A program made the translations under genes and the position numbers. Below, piece by piece: positions 22,500-33,628 of a stretch of 64,000 nucleotides of DNA (position 1 is its first letter; the number at the start of each line of letters is the position of its first letter). Below the pieces are notes generated by a model that was not told the DNA's origin, did not search any database, and saw nothing but the letters and a program-made list of their open reading frames with translations. The DNA is taken from NCBI GenBank assembly GCA_009602735.1, contig WELA01001569.1, forward strand, positions 13,370 through 77,369. Direction: 5' to 3'. The DNA comes from Mesotaenium endlicherianum. Its lineage: Eukaryota; Streptophyta; Zygnematophyceae; Zygnematales; Mesotaeniaceae.

Positions 22500-24834
22500 A
22501 TGGTAAGGACGAGGTCTCACGCCAGCAACTCTCGGGAGATGGAGGGTGAGGACAATGACAACACGGTAGAAGGGCAAAACGAAAGTTGCGTCTTTGGACC
22601 CCGTACCTACTTAGAAACACTGCATGATGCAGGAGCTAGAGAAGCTGCAGAGGCGGCAGCAGCTCTTGCTGCAGTAGAAGCTCAACTTGCTGAGGATGAG
22701 CGTTTAGCCAAAGAGGTACAGGACGCAGTAAACAGGAGGGCCCCTGATGAAAGGACAGTGAAGGAGCAGATGGCAGAGAGGGCCAATCTCCAAAACCAAC
22801 CTCCCGCTGTGCCTACAGTTATACCTCTCCCTCAGATTCGCAGACAACTGAGTGCAACAGGCATAGCCGGAGCAACAGCAATCGGGCAAGCCAAAGCTGC
22901 TACTAATCGAGCTAATGTTGATGCTGTTGCGCTTGCTGGGCTACCACCTCAAAATATAGATCTGGGAGTATTATTTGTGCAGATGCAATCGCAAATGGCG
23001 AGCATGTATCAGTCCCAGCAGGAGGACAAAAGAATCATAATGACACTGCTGCGTGACAGAGACCAACTGGGTTCTCACACCACTAGTGGTGGTGGCAGAG
23101 GTTCTAGTAAGCCTAAGCCAAAACCTCCTCAGGACCATGATCCTGAGGGAAACAAAAAGTATTACCTGATCAAGTTTCTTGCTGATGTTGAGCAGTGGCT
23201 GAAGAACTATCCAGAACTGCAGGACTACGAGAAAGTCAGGCACACTGGTGCTCTATTAAATGGCAATACAACAGACTGGTGGCTGTATTGGAAAGGAGAG
23301 CGTAAGGCTTAACAACTTGGTGACCCTACTTGGGTAGAGTTTGTCGAGAAACTGCATGAGAAGTTTGATGTTATCAATCAGCAGGAGAAAGTTGAAAGTT
23401 ATCTATGCAATGATCTCCTTGACACTGAAGCAGACCACTTCAGTTGCTGAATTTTCTCAGAAGTTCTAGGAGAACATGATGAAGCAGCCGGAATTGCCGG
23501 AGCGTTATAGGATAGCAAACTTCAGGTATGGCTTGAAGCCCGAGGTCTCCGGTCATTTTGCTGAAAAGAAGTATGAAAAATTAGCTGACTTGATCCAAGA
23601 TGCTGATGCCTAGAATCAGCAACAGTTCAATTACAAGTGCCAGAGTAATGCTTTGGTGTCTAAGATTGTCAAAAAGCCAGATGGCTCCTACAATGCCATT
23701 GAAGGAGATCAGGTTGAGGACGATCAAGGTGATGAGTAGGAATATGAGTACAATGTTATACAGTCTAGAGGGAGAGGTGGATGCTCTTGACGTGGCTATG
23801 GAAGAGGTGGTGGTAGGACTAAGCCGAGACCAGCCTCAGCAAAATCTATTTGCTTTCATCGCTAGGAGTTGGGCCACTACAGAGAGCAGTGTCTTAGAAA
23901 ACACCTTCCAAAGGTTGAGAGAAAGGATCAGCCTTAAAAAGACAACAACAGTCAATAATCCAGTCTACTGACTGTGAGGATGCTAGAGATAGTGAGTCGT
24001 CACTAGCTGCCCTCGTAGCAGGTATTATGGTCCTGCTGAACTGGATTCACTATGCAGGCCTGACAACCAGATAAAGGAGACCATCAGCAATATAGATCTC
24101 CAGAGAGAGCACACTGTGGATGACCTTGTTCCCCTTGATGTCCAACATTTCTTTGCTAAGTCAGGAGAACAATGTGAAAGTCAGGAGAAGTCAGTCCCCT
24201 CCATCCTACTGCATTGTATGAGTGCAGGTAGGAAGGTGAGGGCATTCATTGACGGAGGGGCGTCACATATTTTTATCCATAAGGACTTAGTTAAGCGGCT
24301 AAGGCTGCCTACTGTCACCCAAGGGAATAGAAAAATATTTCTTGAAGATGCCTCAAGTATCCCGGGAGGAGTTATAACCAAGTCCATTGAGGTCCAGTTA
24401 GGTTCTGGCATTGCAGTTCTAACTGAAACGCTTACATTTGAGATACTCAACATTGGCTTTTATGATCTCGTGCTAGGAAGGTCCTGGCTTAATAGACATC
24501 AAGCTGAAGTGTGTTAGAGAAGAGGTACAGTTAAAGTGAGAGGAGCCAGTGATGGGCAGACTAACTTGGCACCCACCAGTGCTCTTCCTCTTGTCCTGTA
24601 TGGATGGTAACTGAAGGAAAAGGAGAGGCTTCTAGGAGGGTGCGAATTGCTGAATGCAATGGAGTTCATCGAAAGCTGGAACCAGAAGGAAGACAGAATG
24701 TTCTGTGTGGTGCTAAAAGAGGTACCTCCTCAACCTGAAAAGTGGCTGAGAAGAAGGTGAGTCATCCGGAACACCCCACCGCTGCAAAAGTTGTTGCTCA
24801 GTATACTAATGTTTTTAACATGCCTCCAAGATTG
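22500..24834 (+). pseudogene. Element A gag and protease, decayed
   Basis: The reading frame starts MVRTRSHASNSREMEGEDND and follows B's Gag closely, but has a stop at 23310-23312, further stops and small indels. The zinc-knuckle region is damaged (near 23845-23895). The protease part is readable at 24116-24517 (AFIDGGASHIFIHKDL), then stops again. The frameshift heptamer of B is lost (CTTAAAAAG near 23929). At 24834 the sequence is cut by element B and continues at 33634 in the middle of the same codon context (ATGCCTCCAAGATTG / CCCCTTCAGAG). Confidence 0.88.
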
Positions 24835-25554
24835 TGTAATGAATCAGTATATTAGTGGTTATAATATTCATTTAAATATAATAGTTAATCAAGTTCAGCC
24901 TGCTGAACTTTAGTTAGTAGTCAGTCTGCTGGACTTTACATAATTATCAGTTTAATGACTCAGTAAAAAGCAGCAGGCTGAAAGTCCATATAAGTCAGCT
25001 TGCTGACACATTCTTTGACAGCAAGCTGACTTCCGTACTCGGTAGCAGCGAACTGCCTTGACATGCATCTAAGTGCGATATGCTAGATGAATAGCCAGAT
25101 GACATCCCTATGATGGATGGCTATTCGGGATGATGGGAGATGGCGGTGGATTTGGTTAACCGAGGTCCTACCAACGTGGTTAACTCCCGGGTAGGCGGTG
25201 CCATCGCACTGACCGTTGAACAGTAAACTCATTCCATGTACATATGCTAGGCATTGCTCTCGAGTTCGGCATTCGGAAACGAGGCCAACTCTCTTGTACA
25301 GCTTACTGAGAGAGATCTGAATCCAAGGCGAGAAGCCATTGATACGCACTGTCTTCTAACCTTGCTTATGTATGAGTTTACTGATTTGCATCATTGATGC
25401 TAGTTTACTCGCATTTGACTTACGAGTATTATTCCCTGCTAGTGTATTGTCCTTTGCCGTTTAACTAGTTAACGGAAATACCATAAAGATTACTTGCTGA
25501 TATAAAGATCTTTATTAATTGTTAATCGCCTATTTGGTAAGTCGATTCATTTCA
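24835..25554 (+). repeat. 5' LTR of element B
   Basis: TGTAATGAATCAG...CATTTCA, 720 bp, TG/CA ends, almost identical to 32910-33628. The leader between the LTR end and the gag ATG is only 34 nt. Confidence 0.95.
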
Positions 25555-25555
25555 G

Positions 25556-25567
25556 TGGTATCGGAGC
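25556..25567 (+). promoter_or_regulatory. Primer-binding site of element B
   Basis: TGGTATCGGAGC one base after the LTR. It resembles the plant retrotransposon site for initiator methionine tRNA (TGGTATCAGAGC) with one G for A. Confidence 0.85.
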
Positions 25568-25588
25568 AGTTATCACAGTCTTCTTTGT

Positions 25589-27067
25589 ATGGTAAGGACA
25601 AGGTCTCAAACTAGCAACTCCCGAGACATGGAGAACCAGGATAACGAGAATGTCGAAAACCAGGCGGAAAGCCATGTAGCGGGAAACCGTACCTATTCGG
25701 AAGCAGTAGCGGATACTGCAGCTAGGGAGGCTGCAGATGAGGCAGCTGCTATTGCCTCAGTCGCAGCTCAGCAAGCTGAGGAGGAGATAGCCAGACTAGA
25801 AGCTGAACAAGTAGCAAAGGCCGCTGAAGATATACAAAGGAGGGAAGGACAGCCAGCTGACGAGCGCACTGTTGAAGAACTTATGGCATCAAGGGCCAAT
25901 GTTCTGAACCCACCTCCTGCCGTACAACTCAATGTACCCCTAGGTCAAATACGTGACCGGCTGAATGCGGCAGGAATTGCTGCTGCAGGAGCAAGAGGGA
26001 TTGTTGAGGACACTACTCAGCGAGTAGATGCCAATGCTGCTGCTGCATTTGCTAATCTACCACCCCAAAATGTAGACTTGGGAGCATTGTTCGTTCAGAT
26101 GCAGTCGCAAATGGCGACCATGTATCAGTCCCAGCAGGAGGACAAAAGAATCATAATGTCCCTACTCCGGGACAGAGACCAACTGGGGTCTCACACCACT
26201 AGTGGTGGTGGCCGAGGGCCTAGTAAGCCCAAGCCGAAACCTCCCCAGGACTATGATCCTGAGGGAAACAGAAAATATTACCTGATCAAGTTTCTCGCGG
26301 ATGTTGAGCAGTGGCTGGAGAACTACCCAGAACTGCAAGATTACGAGAAGGTCAGGCACACCGGTGCGCTACTGAAAGGCAGTGCCGCAGACTGGTGGCT
26401 TTACTGGAAGGAAGAGCGTAAGGCTCGGCAACTCGGTGACCCTACGTGGGTAGAGTTTGTCGAGAAGTTGCATGAGAAGTTTGATGTCATCAACCAGCAG
26501 GAGAAAGCTATCTATGCGATGATCTCCCTGACACTGAAGCAGACCACTTCAGTTGCTGAGTTTGCTCAAAAGTTCCAAGAGAACATGATGAAGCAGCCTG
26601 ATTTGCCAGAACGGTATAGGATAGCATACTTCAGGTATGGCTTGAAATCCGAGGTCTCTGGTCATTTTGCTGAGAAAAAGTATGAGAAACTGGCTGACTT
26701 GATCCAGGATGCTGACGCCTGGGATCAGCAGCAGTTCAATCACAAGCGCCAGAGTAACGCTTTGGTGTCTAAGATTGTCAAAAAGCCCCACGGTTCCTAC
26801 AATGCAGTTGAAGGAGACCAGGCTGAGGATAATCAGGGTGATGAATATGAGTATGAGTACAATGCTATTCAGTCTAGAGGTAGAGGTGGTCCCTCTCGAG
26901 GTGGCTATGGAAGGGGTGGTGGTAGGACTAAGCCGAGACCAGCCTCAGCAAAATCTACTTGCTACCATTGTCAGCAGAAAGGCCACTACAGAGAACAGTG
27001 TCCGGTCAAGCACCTGCCTAAGGTCGAGAGAAAAGACCAGCCTTTAAAAGACAGCAACAGTCAGTAA
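25589..27067 (+). CDS. gag: Element B Gag with CCHC zinc knuckle
   Basis: 492 residues from an ATG placed 34 nt after the LTR. The N-terminal third is Ala/Glu-rich and probably helical. The capsid-like retrotransposon Gag domain spans roughly residues 200-380 ([49 protein letters not shown]). A Gly/Arg-rich stretch ([16 protein letters not shown]) and a single zinc knuckle, [14 protein letters not shown] at 458-471, end the protein. Gag forms the virus-like particle and binds element RNA. The last codons carry a -1 frameshift heptamer (27043-27049), so part of the product is extended into Pol. The frame is intact. Confidence 0.93.
   Translation: MVRTRSQTSNSRDMENQDNENVENQAESHVAGNRTYSEAVADTAAREAADEAAAIASVAAQQAEEEIARLEAEQVAKAAEDIQRREGQPADERTVEELMASRANVLNPPPAVQLNVPLGQIRDRLNAAGIAAAGARGIVEDTTQRVDANAAAAFANLPPQNVDLGALFVQMQSQMATMYQSQQEDKRIIMSLLRDRDQLGSHTTSGGGRGPSKPKPKPPQDYDPEGNRKYYLIKFLADVEQWLENYPELQDYEKVRHTGALLKGSAADWWLYWKEERKARQLGDPTWVEFVEKLHEKFDVINQQEKAIYAMISLTLKQTTSVAEFAQKFQENMMKQPDLPERYRIAYFRYGLKSEVSGHFAEKKYEKLADLIQDADAWDQQQFNHKRQSNALVSKIVKKPHGSYNAVEGDQAEDNQGDEYEYEYNAIQSRGRGGPSRGGYGRGGGRTKPRPASAKSTCYHCQQKGHYREQCPVKHLPKVERKDQPLKDSNSQ
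27043..27049 (+). promoter_or_regulatory. -1 ribosomal frameshift heptamer (TTTAAAA), gag to pol
   Basis: In the gag frame the codons read CCT TTA AAA GAC, so the heptamer is T TTA AAA, a canonical X XXY YYZ slippery site. Slipping back one base enters the pol frame (AAA AGA CAG CAA...), which is open through the gag stop at 27065-27067 and on to 30852. Confidence 0.8.
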
Positions 27068-30000
27068 TCCAGTCTACTGACTGTGAGGATGCTAGAGATA
27101 GTGAGTCGTCACTAGCTGCCCTCGTAGCAGGTATTATGGGTCCTGCTGAACTGGATTCACTATGCATGCCTGACAACCAGATAAAGGAGACCATCAGCAA
27201 TATAGACGTCCAGAGAGTGCACACTCTGGATGCTCTTGTTCCACCTGATGTCCAACATTTCTTTGCTACGTCAGGAGAACAATGCGAAAGTCAGGAAAAG
27301 ACAGTCCCCCCTATCCTACTGCATTGCATGATTGCAGGTAGGAAGGTGAGGGCATTTGTTGACGGAGGGGCGTCACATACTTTTATCCACAAGGACTTAG
27401 TTAAGCGGCTAAGGCTGCCTACTGTCACCCAAGGGAATAGAAAAATATTCCTTGGAGATGCCTCAAGTATCCCGGGAGGAGTTATAACCAAGCCTATTGA
27501 GGTCCAGTTAGGTTCTGGCATTGCAGTTCTAACTGAAACGCTTACATTTGAGGTACTCAACACTGGCTTTTATGATCTCGTGCTAGGCAGGTCCTGGCTT
27601 AATAGACATCAAGCTGAAGTGTGTTGGAGCAGAGGTACAGTTAAAGTGAGAGGAGCCAGTGATGGGCAGACTGACTTGGCACCCACCAGTGCTCTTCCTC
27701 TTGTCCTGTGTGGATGGCAAATGAAGGAAAAGAAGAGGCTTCCAGAAGGATGCAAGTTGCTGAATGCAATGGAGTTCGTCAAAAGCTGGAACCAGAAGGA
27801 AGACAGAATGTTCTGTCTGCTGCTAAGAGAGGTACCTCCTCAACCTGAAGAAGTGGTTGAGAAAAAGGTACACCCTCCGGAACACCCTACTGCTGCAAAC
27901 ATTGTTGCTCAGTACACGGATGTGTTTAATATGCCTCCAGGACTACCCCCTAAGCGGGAAGTAGATCATAGGATTGATTTATTACCTGGTAGCCAGCCAC
28001 CCTGGCAACGCACGTATGGCTTGTCTTATTTGGAGAGTGAGGAGTTGAAAACACAGATTGCAGAGCTGGAGGAAAATGGTTACATTTCTCCCAGTAAATC
28101 ACCGTACGGCGCACCTATCCTATTTGTTAAGAAAAAGGATGGCAGTATGCGGATGTGTGTGGATTACAGAGCCCTGAACAGAATTACAGTAAAGAACAAG
28201 TATGCTTTACCCAGAATCGAGGACTTGCTTGATACCCTGTCTGGCGCTAAGGTGTTCAGTAAGATAGATCTCAAGAGTGGTTATCATCAAATCAGAATTG
28301 CTGAGGGGGATGAACACAAGACTGCTTTCCGCACACGTTATGGACACTATGAGTTCAACGTGATGCCATTTGGACTGACTAATGCTCCTGCTACCTTTAT
28401 GGGTGCTATGAATGACATTTTCAGACCTTATTTGGATAAGTTTGTGCAAGTTTTCCTGGATGATATTTTAATTTTCTCTAAAGATGAAGCTCAGCACACT
28501 GAACACTTAAAGAAAGTGCTGGACACTCTGCGGAAAAATCACTTGTATGCTAAAATGAGCAAGTGTGATTTCTTTAAGGAAAGTATTGAATTCTTAGGCC
28601 ACGTTGTCAGTAAAGAGGGCATCAGTGTGGATCCTAAGAAAGTCCAGACCATAAGGGACTGGCCAGTACCACAGTCTGTCTCTGAAGTTAGATCCTTCCT
28701 CGGGTTGGCTAACTACTATAGGAGATTTATTGAGAATTATTCCACAAAGGCCAGTAAACTGACTGACCTTACTAAGAAAGACATCGGGTATGTGTGGGGG
28801 GAAGAGCAGCAGGCTGCCTTCCAGACCCTTAAAGATGCCCTTTGTTCTGCCCCAGTGCTAGCCGTGTATGACCCCAGCAAACCGGTGCAGGTGGTTACTG
28901 ATGCCTCTGATTTTGCCATGGGTGCTATTTTGTTGCAGCCTGCTGACAAAACCACAAAGGATGGTAAGGTACGGCAGGAGTGGCATCCTGTGTTGTATGA
29001 GTCTATGAAATTTAATCCAGCGGAGATTAATTACTCAGTGCATGATAAAGAGCTGCTAGCTATCATTCATGTACTCAAACAGTGGAGAGCATACTTACAT
29101 GGTAAAGCTTTTAAGGTGATTACAGATCATCTAGCTCTGACCCACTTTCAGAAGAAGTCCAAGCTGTCGAGGAGGGAGAACCGCTGGAGCCAGATGCTGG
29201 AGCAGTTCCAAGTCCAGATCGACTACAAACCAGGGAAGTTGAATCCTGCTGATGCACTCTCTAGAAGACCTGACTTGCAAGAAAGGAACTTTAGTCAGCA
29301 TGCTGTAGATAAAGTCCTGTGTGCACTCACTTCACTAAAGGTGAAAAAGTCCTTCCTTGAACAACTTAGGAAAGCCTACCTTTCTGACCCAACATTTGAG
29401 CCCAGCCCCACTACTAGTATGTGTCGTGCTACCGCACTCGGGTATAAGCTCAAGGGAGGGGTCTGGGTCACGGAAACCACTTCAGAGAGGCTGAAGCTGG
29501 TCATTCCTCATAATTTGGAGATAAGGTCTCTCTTACTGAGTCAAGCTCATGACAGTCTCCCGGGTGGACATTTGGGGCAGGCCAAAACTGTTGGCAAACT
29601 GGCAAAACATTATCATTGGGAGGGGTTACCCCGGGAGGTCTTGAAATATGTCAAGTCCTGTGACCAGTGTCAGAGAAATAAGTCTCGGCACACACCACCC
29701 GGAGGTCTCTTGCAATCGCTACCCATCCCAGCGGGACGCTGGGAAACTATATCCATGGACTGGGTGGTCTCACTACCAAGAACTGCCAACGGGCATGATT
29801 CAATACTGGTAGTCGTGGATAAACTGACAAAAATGGTCATTTTTATCCCCACAACTGTCAAAGTGACTGCACTCGAAACAGCGAGACAGTTTTACAACCA
29901 TGTAGTATGCCAACATGGGCTCCCTTCTAATATCATCTCAGACAGAGACTCAAAATTCACCTCTAAGTTCTGGAGAGCTTTAATGGGGTTAATGGGAGTC

Positions 30001-30852
30001 AAACAGCTGCTCAGCACAGCAAACCACCCTCAGACTGATGGGCAGACTGAAAGAACTAACCGAGTTCTGCAGGAGGTGCTGAGAGCATATATTAACCAAA
30101 AACAAGATAATTGGGATGACCTGTTGCCTCAAATTCAGTTTGCGGTCAACAGTGCGGTGCACGCGTCAACGGGCAAAACTCCTTTTGAACTCAGCCTGGG
30201 TAGAGTCCCTAAGTCTCCTCTAGATGTGCTAGGGGAATCTTTAACTCACCCTGAAGGGATTGACAACCCGGTCTCCCTCCAGTTAACTCAGGAGTTTGCT
30301 GACACCCTGTCAGAAGTCCAACGAAACTTGCACACGGCCCAAGAAAACCAACAAAAATACGCTAATCAACACCGTCGGGAACTGACATTTTCCAAGGGGG
30401 ATTTAGTCAAACTGCATTCTCAGCACCTGTACCTCCCTGGTGTGGTCAAGAAAAAGCTTGGCCCTGTCTGGGTCGGTCCATATTCGGTGGTCCGTCGTGT
30501 CGGTCAGAATGCTTACAAACTGAACATGTCAGCTGAATACAAGGGGCACCCGGTCTTTAATGTCTCCTTCCTGGAACCGTACATCAAAGGTGATACACTG
30601 TTCACAGGTCGGTTCCCTGTCCAACCGGGACCGGTCCCCGCTGTCCGGGACGGCGACCCTGAGGAATATGAGGTCGATGAGATTTTAGACGCTCGCTCGG
30701 TCCGTCGATCGTCTAAATATGTCATGAAATACCTCATTCGATGGAAGGGTTACGATGCCTCTGGGGACACTTGGGAGTTTAAGGACCACTTGACCAATGC
30801 CAAAGGGGCGTTGACACGGTTCCACCTTCGGGCCGCTGGAGTCCCTCCATAA
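27046..30852 (+). CDS. pol: Element B Pol: protease, RT, RNase H, integrase, chromodomain
   Basis: Intact polyprotein, read by -1 frameshift; an internal ATG lies at 27136, from which the residues here are numbered. Protease: V-D76-G-G-A, with Gly in place of the usual Ser. Reverse transcriptase: F-L-D442-D443. RNase [14 protein letters not shown] and the ITDH block. Integrase: an HHCC zinc region (HDSLPGGH...CDQCQRNK), then the DD35E triad D875, D936 and E972. A chromodomain near 1176-1230 ([13 protein letters not shown]...YLIRWKGY...DTWE) is the mark of chromoviruses and can steer integration to modified chromatin. All catalytic residues I checked are present, so the enzyme set could be active. 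Domain order PR-RT-RH-IN is that of Ty3/gypsy. Confidence 0.95.
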   Translation, partial: KRQQQSVIQSTDCEDARDSESSLAALVAGIMGPAELDSLCMPDNQIKETISNIDVQRVHTLDALVPPDVQHFFATSGEQCESQEKTVPPILLHCMIAGRKVRAFVDGGASHTFIHKDLVKRLRLPTVTQGNRKIFLGDASSIPGGVITKPIEVQLGSGIAVLTETLTFEVLNTGFYDLVLGRSWLNRHQAEVCWSRGTVKVRGASDGQTDLAPTSALPLVLCGWQMKEKKRLPEGCKLLNAMEFVKSWNQKEDRMFCLLLREVPPQPEEVVEKKVHPPEHPTAANIVAQYTDVFNMPPGLPPKREVDHRIDLLPGSQPPWQRTYGLSYLESEELKTQIAELEENGYISPSKSPYGAPILFVKKKDGSMRMCVDYRALNRITVKNKYALPRIEDLLDTLSGAKVFSKIDLKSGYHQIRIAEGDEHKTAFRTRYGHYEFNVMPFGLTNAPATFMGAMNDIFRPYLDKFVQVFLDDILIFSKDEAQHTEHLKKVLDTLRKNHLYAKMSKCDFFKESIEFLGHVVSKEGISVDPKKVQTIRDWPVPQSVSEVRSFLGLANYYRRFIENYSTKASKLTDLTKKDIGYVWGEEQQAAFQTLKDALCSAPVLAVYDPSKPVQVVTDASDFAMGAILLQPADKTTKDGKVRQEWHPVLYESMKFNPAEINYSVHDKELLAIIHVLKQWRAYLHGKAFKVITDHLALTHFQKKSKLSRRENRWSQMLEQFQVQIDYKPGKLNPADALSRRPDLQERNFSQHAVDKVLCALTSLKVKKSFLEQLRKAYLSDPTFEPSPTTSMCRATALGYKLKGGVWVTETTSERLKLVIPHNLEIRSLLLSQAHDSLPGGHLGQAKTVGKLAKHYHWEGLPREVLKYVKSCDQCQRNKSRHTPPGGLLQSLPIPAGRWETISMDWVVSLPRTANGHDSILVVVDKLTKMVIFIPTTVKVTALETARQFYNHVVCQHGLPSNIISDRDSKFTSKFWRALMGLMGVKQLLSTANHPQTDGQTERTNRVLQEVLRAYINQKQDNWDDLLPQIQFAVNSAVHASTGKTPFELSLGRVPKSPLDVLGESLTHPEGIDNPVSLQLTQEFADTLSEVQRNLHTAQENQQKYANQHRRELTFSKGDLVKLHSQHLYLPGVVKKKLGPVWVGPYSVVRRVGQNAYKLNMSAEYKGHPVFNVSFLEPYIKGDTLFTGRFPVQPGPVPAVRDGDPEEYEVDEILDARSVRRSSKYVMKYLIRWKGYDASGDTWEFKDHLTNAKGALTRFHLRAAGVPP

Positions 30853-30900
30853 CTGTCATTTCAGTTGACACGGGAAGGTGACAGGCGGTCCTGTCTCCAT

Positions 30901-30919
30901 TTAAGTTGGAGGGGAAAAT
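30901..30919 (+). promoter_or_regulatory. Internal polypurine-tract-like sequence between pol and ORF3
   Basis: Shares the 13-mer TTAAGTTGGAGGG with the 3' polypurine tract just before the 3' LTR (32895-32907), then continues GAAAAT. The same tract lies between pol and ORF3 in element F (reverse strand, about 58615-58633). A second plus-strand priming site, or a scar of how ORF3 was gained, are both possible. Confidence 0.65.
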
Positions 30920-31088
30920 ATATGACAGTTAGTGAGCGAGAGCGATAAAAACACACTCATACGTTTATGTGTAGCGCATCGCAACTACGTCAACTTTTAG
31001 CAATCATCCTGTAAGGTAAACAGCAGCGAAGCCACTATACTAAATACTAACATACTTCCTGCAATCCCTATGACAAAGGTCCATATCC

Positions 31089-31118
31089 TACTAACTTGTG
31101 CCCTGGTTACATGTGCAG
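31089..31118 (+). promoter_or_regulatory. Branch-point and 3' splice site just before ORF3
   Basis: A perfect TACTAAC (31089-31095) is followed 22 bases later by the acceptor tgcag (AG at 31117-31118), one base before the ORF3 ATG. The arrangement is kept in element F. A possible donor (TGTAAG|GTAAAC) sits near 31014 and is also kept in F (TGTAAG|GTAAAA). Confidence 0.65.
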
Positions 31119-31119
31119 G

Positions 31120-32796
31120 ATGGCGCCCACCACACAAAAGGAGGACAGAAAGCGCAAGGCAGAAGAAGCCAGGAGGACAATGGAGCAATACCAGAAGGAG
31201 CTGGCGGCGACGTCCCTCACCAGGAGAGAACAAGAAAGGGTCCGCAAACAACAAGAGGCGGCAGAAGAGGCACAGAGGAAGAAGGATCAGGAAGCGGAAA
31301 ACCTCAGGAAGGCTGAGGAGGAGAGACAGAAGAAACAGCAAGAAGAAGCGGCAGCGGCAGAAGAGGAGAAAAGAAAAAAGATTGAAGCGGACAGACAGAA
31401 GAGCTTGGCCACTTACAGGTATACTGTGGTGGGTGGCCAAAACTTCGATAACCTGAAGGAAGCATTGCTGGCAGCCCAGGAGATCAACAGGCTGGAACAG
31501 ACAACACTGCTACAGAAGGAAGGAGCTACAGCACTGGACAGGTACATCGAGACACACACCGGCGTGGTCCTTTACGAAGATTATGCTAAGATGGTGGGCT
31601 ATACAGCAGAGCAGGCCCGGTATCTCGCAGATGATTCAGAGGACAAGCCGGTCCCCATACCGGGAATAGTGGGAGATCAGAGACTCATCCGGATGGTGAG
31701 CATGCGGCCCGATAGCTTTAAGGATACGGTATTCTACCTCACACTCCTGCCAGCTTACAATGAAGTTGAGAGAAGGAGCTGGGAGTACTTGGCCAGGGAA
31801 GCAGGACAGCAGATGTTCTCTCCCCACTGGTTCCCGTGTAAACTGAGGAAGGCTGAGCACGGACCCCAGTACTACCAGCAGCCAACAGACTGGAGGTGGA
31901 TGACCGTCACAAATAAGAAGCAGGAGTGTGACCGAGCCCAACCGGATGACTTCCACTATGGCCTAGACGGCTATCTCATCCTACCACCTCACATTGCCCC
32001 TTGGGACCCCAGGCTGAATGGATGCCTGAGCAATATGAATGCAGAGACCAAGGAACATAGGAGGAGGGGAAGAGAGTACTTCTCTAAGGGAAAGCATGCC
32101 TTTGTCAAATGGGCAAAGAATGCAGGCCGGATAGATATCAGTAGGCTGAAGGCCAAGCAACCTCCAGCGCGCCCTAAGAAAGGGAGGTCGGTAGACTACT
32201 CCATGTCTACTAGGGAGCAGGACGACTTAGTGGACGAGACCCCTACTCTCTCCGAGGAGGAGGATGAGGAGGATGAGGAAGAAGAACAAGGCAGAGGAGA
32301 AGCATCAGCAGCGGGTACTCAGGATACCCAGGGACAGGCAGTGGCACTTCCTAAAGAACCACGATCAGGTGTGTGGAATGTGATCCCCGTTATGGCGACA
32401 ACTGGACCCCGCGCTCGCTCCCCCAGCCAACCTGCCCAAGCAGGGGAAGAAGCTGATCTGACTGTACTGGGCAGCAGACACAGACAGAAATCCCCAGAGG
32501 ACACGGGTGTCAGAAGAGGGACACGCGGGTGGGTTAGAGGTATGCCAGCCTCCCCCTCCGCTCAGGGGCATGTACCTCTAGCCAATGTATTTCAGCATTC
32601 TACTGGAATGCCTGTCTATGTGGGAATCAACACCCAAGTGGTTGAAGAGCAGGCCACCATCCTCCGTTCTCCTCGAGGTCCAACTTTAGAGCAAACAGGG
32701 TTCTTTAGAAGGCCAGCTGACAGACCTAGAGGGCTGTCCAGATCTAGGTCCAGATCTCCGTCTCCTGACCCTGAAGCCCCAGGAACAACCCCTTAA
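31120..32796 (+). CDS. Element B ORF3: unrecognised protein behind pol
   Basis: 558 residues from the ATG at 31120, which directly follows a 3' splice site; an in-frame ATG at 31111 lies inside the predicted intron. I do not recognise it. Residues about 5-98 are a highly charged Lys/Glu/Arg/Gln-rich coiled coil. A folded-looking middle part follows (about 99-345) with many aromatics (YRYTVVGGQ, GVVLYEDYAKMVGYTAEQ, FSPHWFPC, DWRWMTVTN, HYGLDGYLILPPH, HAFVKWAKNAG). Next are a basic PARPKKGRS patch, an acidic run near 379-392, and a disordered Pro/Ser tail ending in an SR-rich stretch (SRSRSRSPSPDP). No signal peptide, membrane segment or enzyme motif is visible, so it is not an envelope protein. 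A clearly related copy in F keeps the middle part well. Nuclear or RNA-binding roles are guesses. Confidence 0.85.
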   Translation: MAPTTQKEDRKRKAEEARRTMEQYQKELAATSLTRREQERVRKQQEAAEEAQRKKDQEAENLRKAEEERQKKQQEEAAAAEEEKRKKIEADRQKSLATYRYTVVGGQNFDNLKEALLAAQEINRLEQTTLLQKEGATALDRYIETHTGVVLYEDYAKMVGYTAEQARYLADDSEDKPVPIPGIVGDQRLIRMVSMRPDSFKDTVFYLTLLPAYNEVERRSWEYLAREAGQQMFSPHWFPCKLRKAEHGPQYYQQPTDWRWMTVTNKKQECDRAQPDDFHYGLDGYLILPPHIAPWDPRLNGCLSNMNAETKEHRRRGREYFSKGKHAFVKWAKNAGRIDISRLKAKQPPARPKKGRSVDYSMSTREQDDLVDETPTLSEEEDEEDEEEEQGRGEASAAGTQDTQGQAVALPKEPRSGVWNVIPVMATTGPRARSPSQPAQAGEEADLTVLGSRHRQKSPEDTGVRRGTRGWVRGMPASPSAQGHVPLANVFQHSTGMPVYVGINTQVVEEQATILRSPRGPTLEQTGFFRRPADRPRGLSRSRSRSPSPDPEAPGTTP

Positions 32797-32874
32797 GGTG
32801 ACAGATTGAAGAGGCAGTCAGTAAGGGAGGCTGGTCAGGTTCAGTTCCCTTATTTAAAATTTCTGCAGTTTAAT

Positions 32875-32909
32875 GTTGTCGAGGCGACAACAAGTTAAGT
32901 TGGAGGGAT
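32875..32909 (+). promoter_or_regulatory. Hairpin and 3' polypurine tract of element B
   Basis: A perfect 7-bp stem with 3-nt loop (GTTGTCG AGG CGACAAC, 32875-32891) stands just before the tract TTAAGTTGGAGGGAT (32895-32909), which touches the 3' LTR. Both are kept in F. Confidence 0.75.
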
Positions 32910-33628
32910 TGTAATGAATCAGTATATTAGTGGTTATAATATTTATTTAAATATAATAGTTAATCAAGTTCAGCCTGCTGAACTTTAGTTAGTAGTCAGT
33001 CTGCTGGACTTTACATAATTATCAGTTTAATGACTCAGTAAAAAGCAGCAGGCTGAAAGTCCATATAAGTCAGCTTGCTGACACATTCTTTGACAGCAAG
33101 CTGACTTCCGTACTCGGTAGCAGCGAACTGCCTTGATATGCATCTAAGTGCGATATGCTAGATGAATAGCCAGATGACATCCCTATGATGGATGGCTATT
33201 CGGGATGATGGGAGATGGCGGTGGATTTGGTTAACCGAGGTCCTACCAACGTGGTTAACTCCCGGGTAGGCGGTGCCATCGCACTGACCGTTGAACAGTA
33301 AACTCATTCCATGTACATATGCTAGGCATTGCCCTCGAGTTCGGCATTCGGAAACGAGGCCAACTCTCTTGTACAGCTTACTGAGAGAGATCTGAATCCA
33401 AGGCGAGAAGCCATTGATACGCACTGTCTTCTAACCTTGCTTATGTATGAGTTTACTGATTTGCATCATTGATGCTAGTTTACTCGCATTTGACTTACGA
33501 GTATTATTCCCTGTTAGTGTATTGTCCTTTGCCGTTTAACTAGTTAACGGAAATACCATAAGATTACTTGCTGATATAAAGATCTTTATTAATTGTTAAT
33601 CGCCTATTTGGTAAGTCGATTCATTTCA
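32910..33628 (+). repeat. 3' LTR of element B
   Basis: 719 bp, one A shorter than the 5' LTR (near 33559), with about four other differences by eye. Followed by the target duplicate GATTG. Confidence 0.95.

Noticed and set aside
31120-32796. ORF3 as an envelope gene
   Set aside because: No signal peptide, membrane segment, furin site or glycosylation-rich ectodomain; the composition is coiled coil, acidic and SR-rich.
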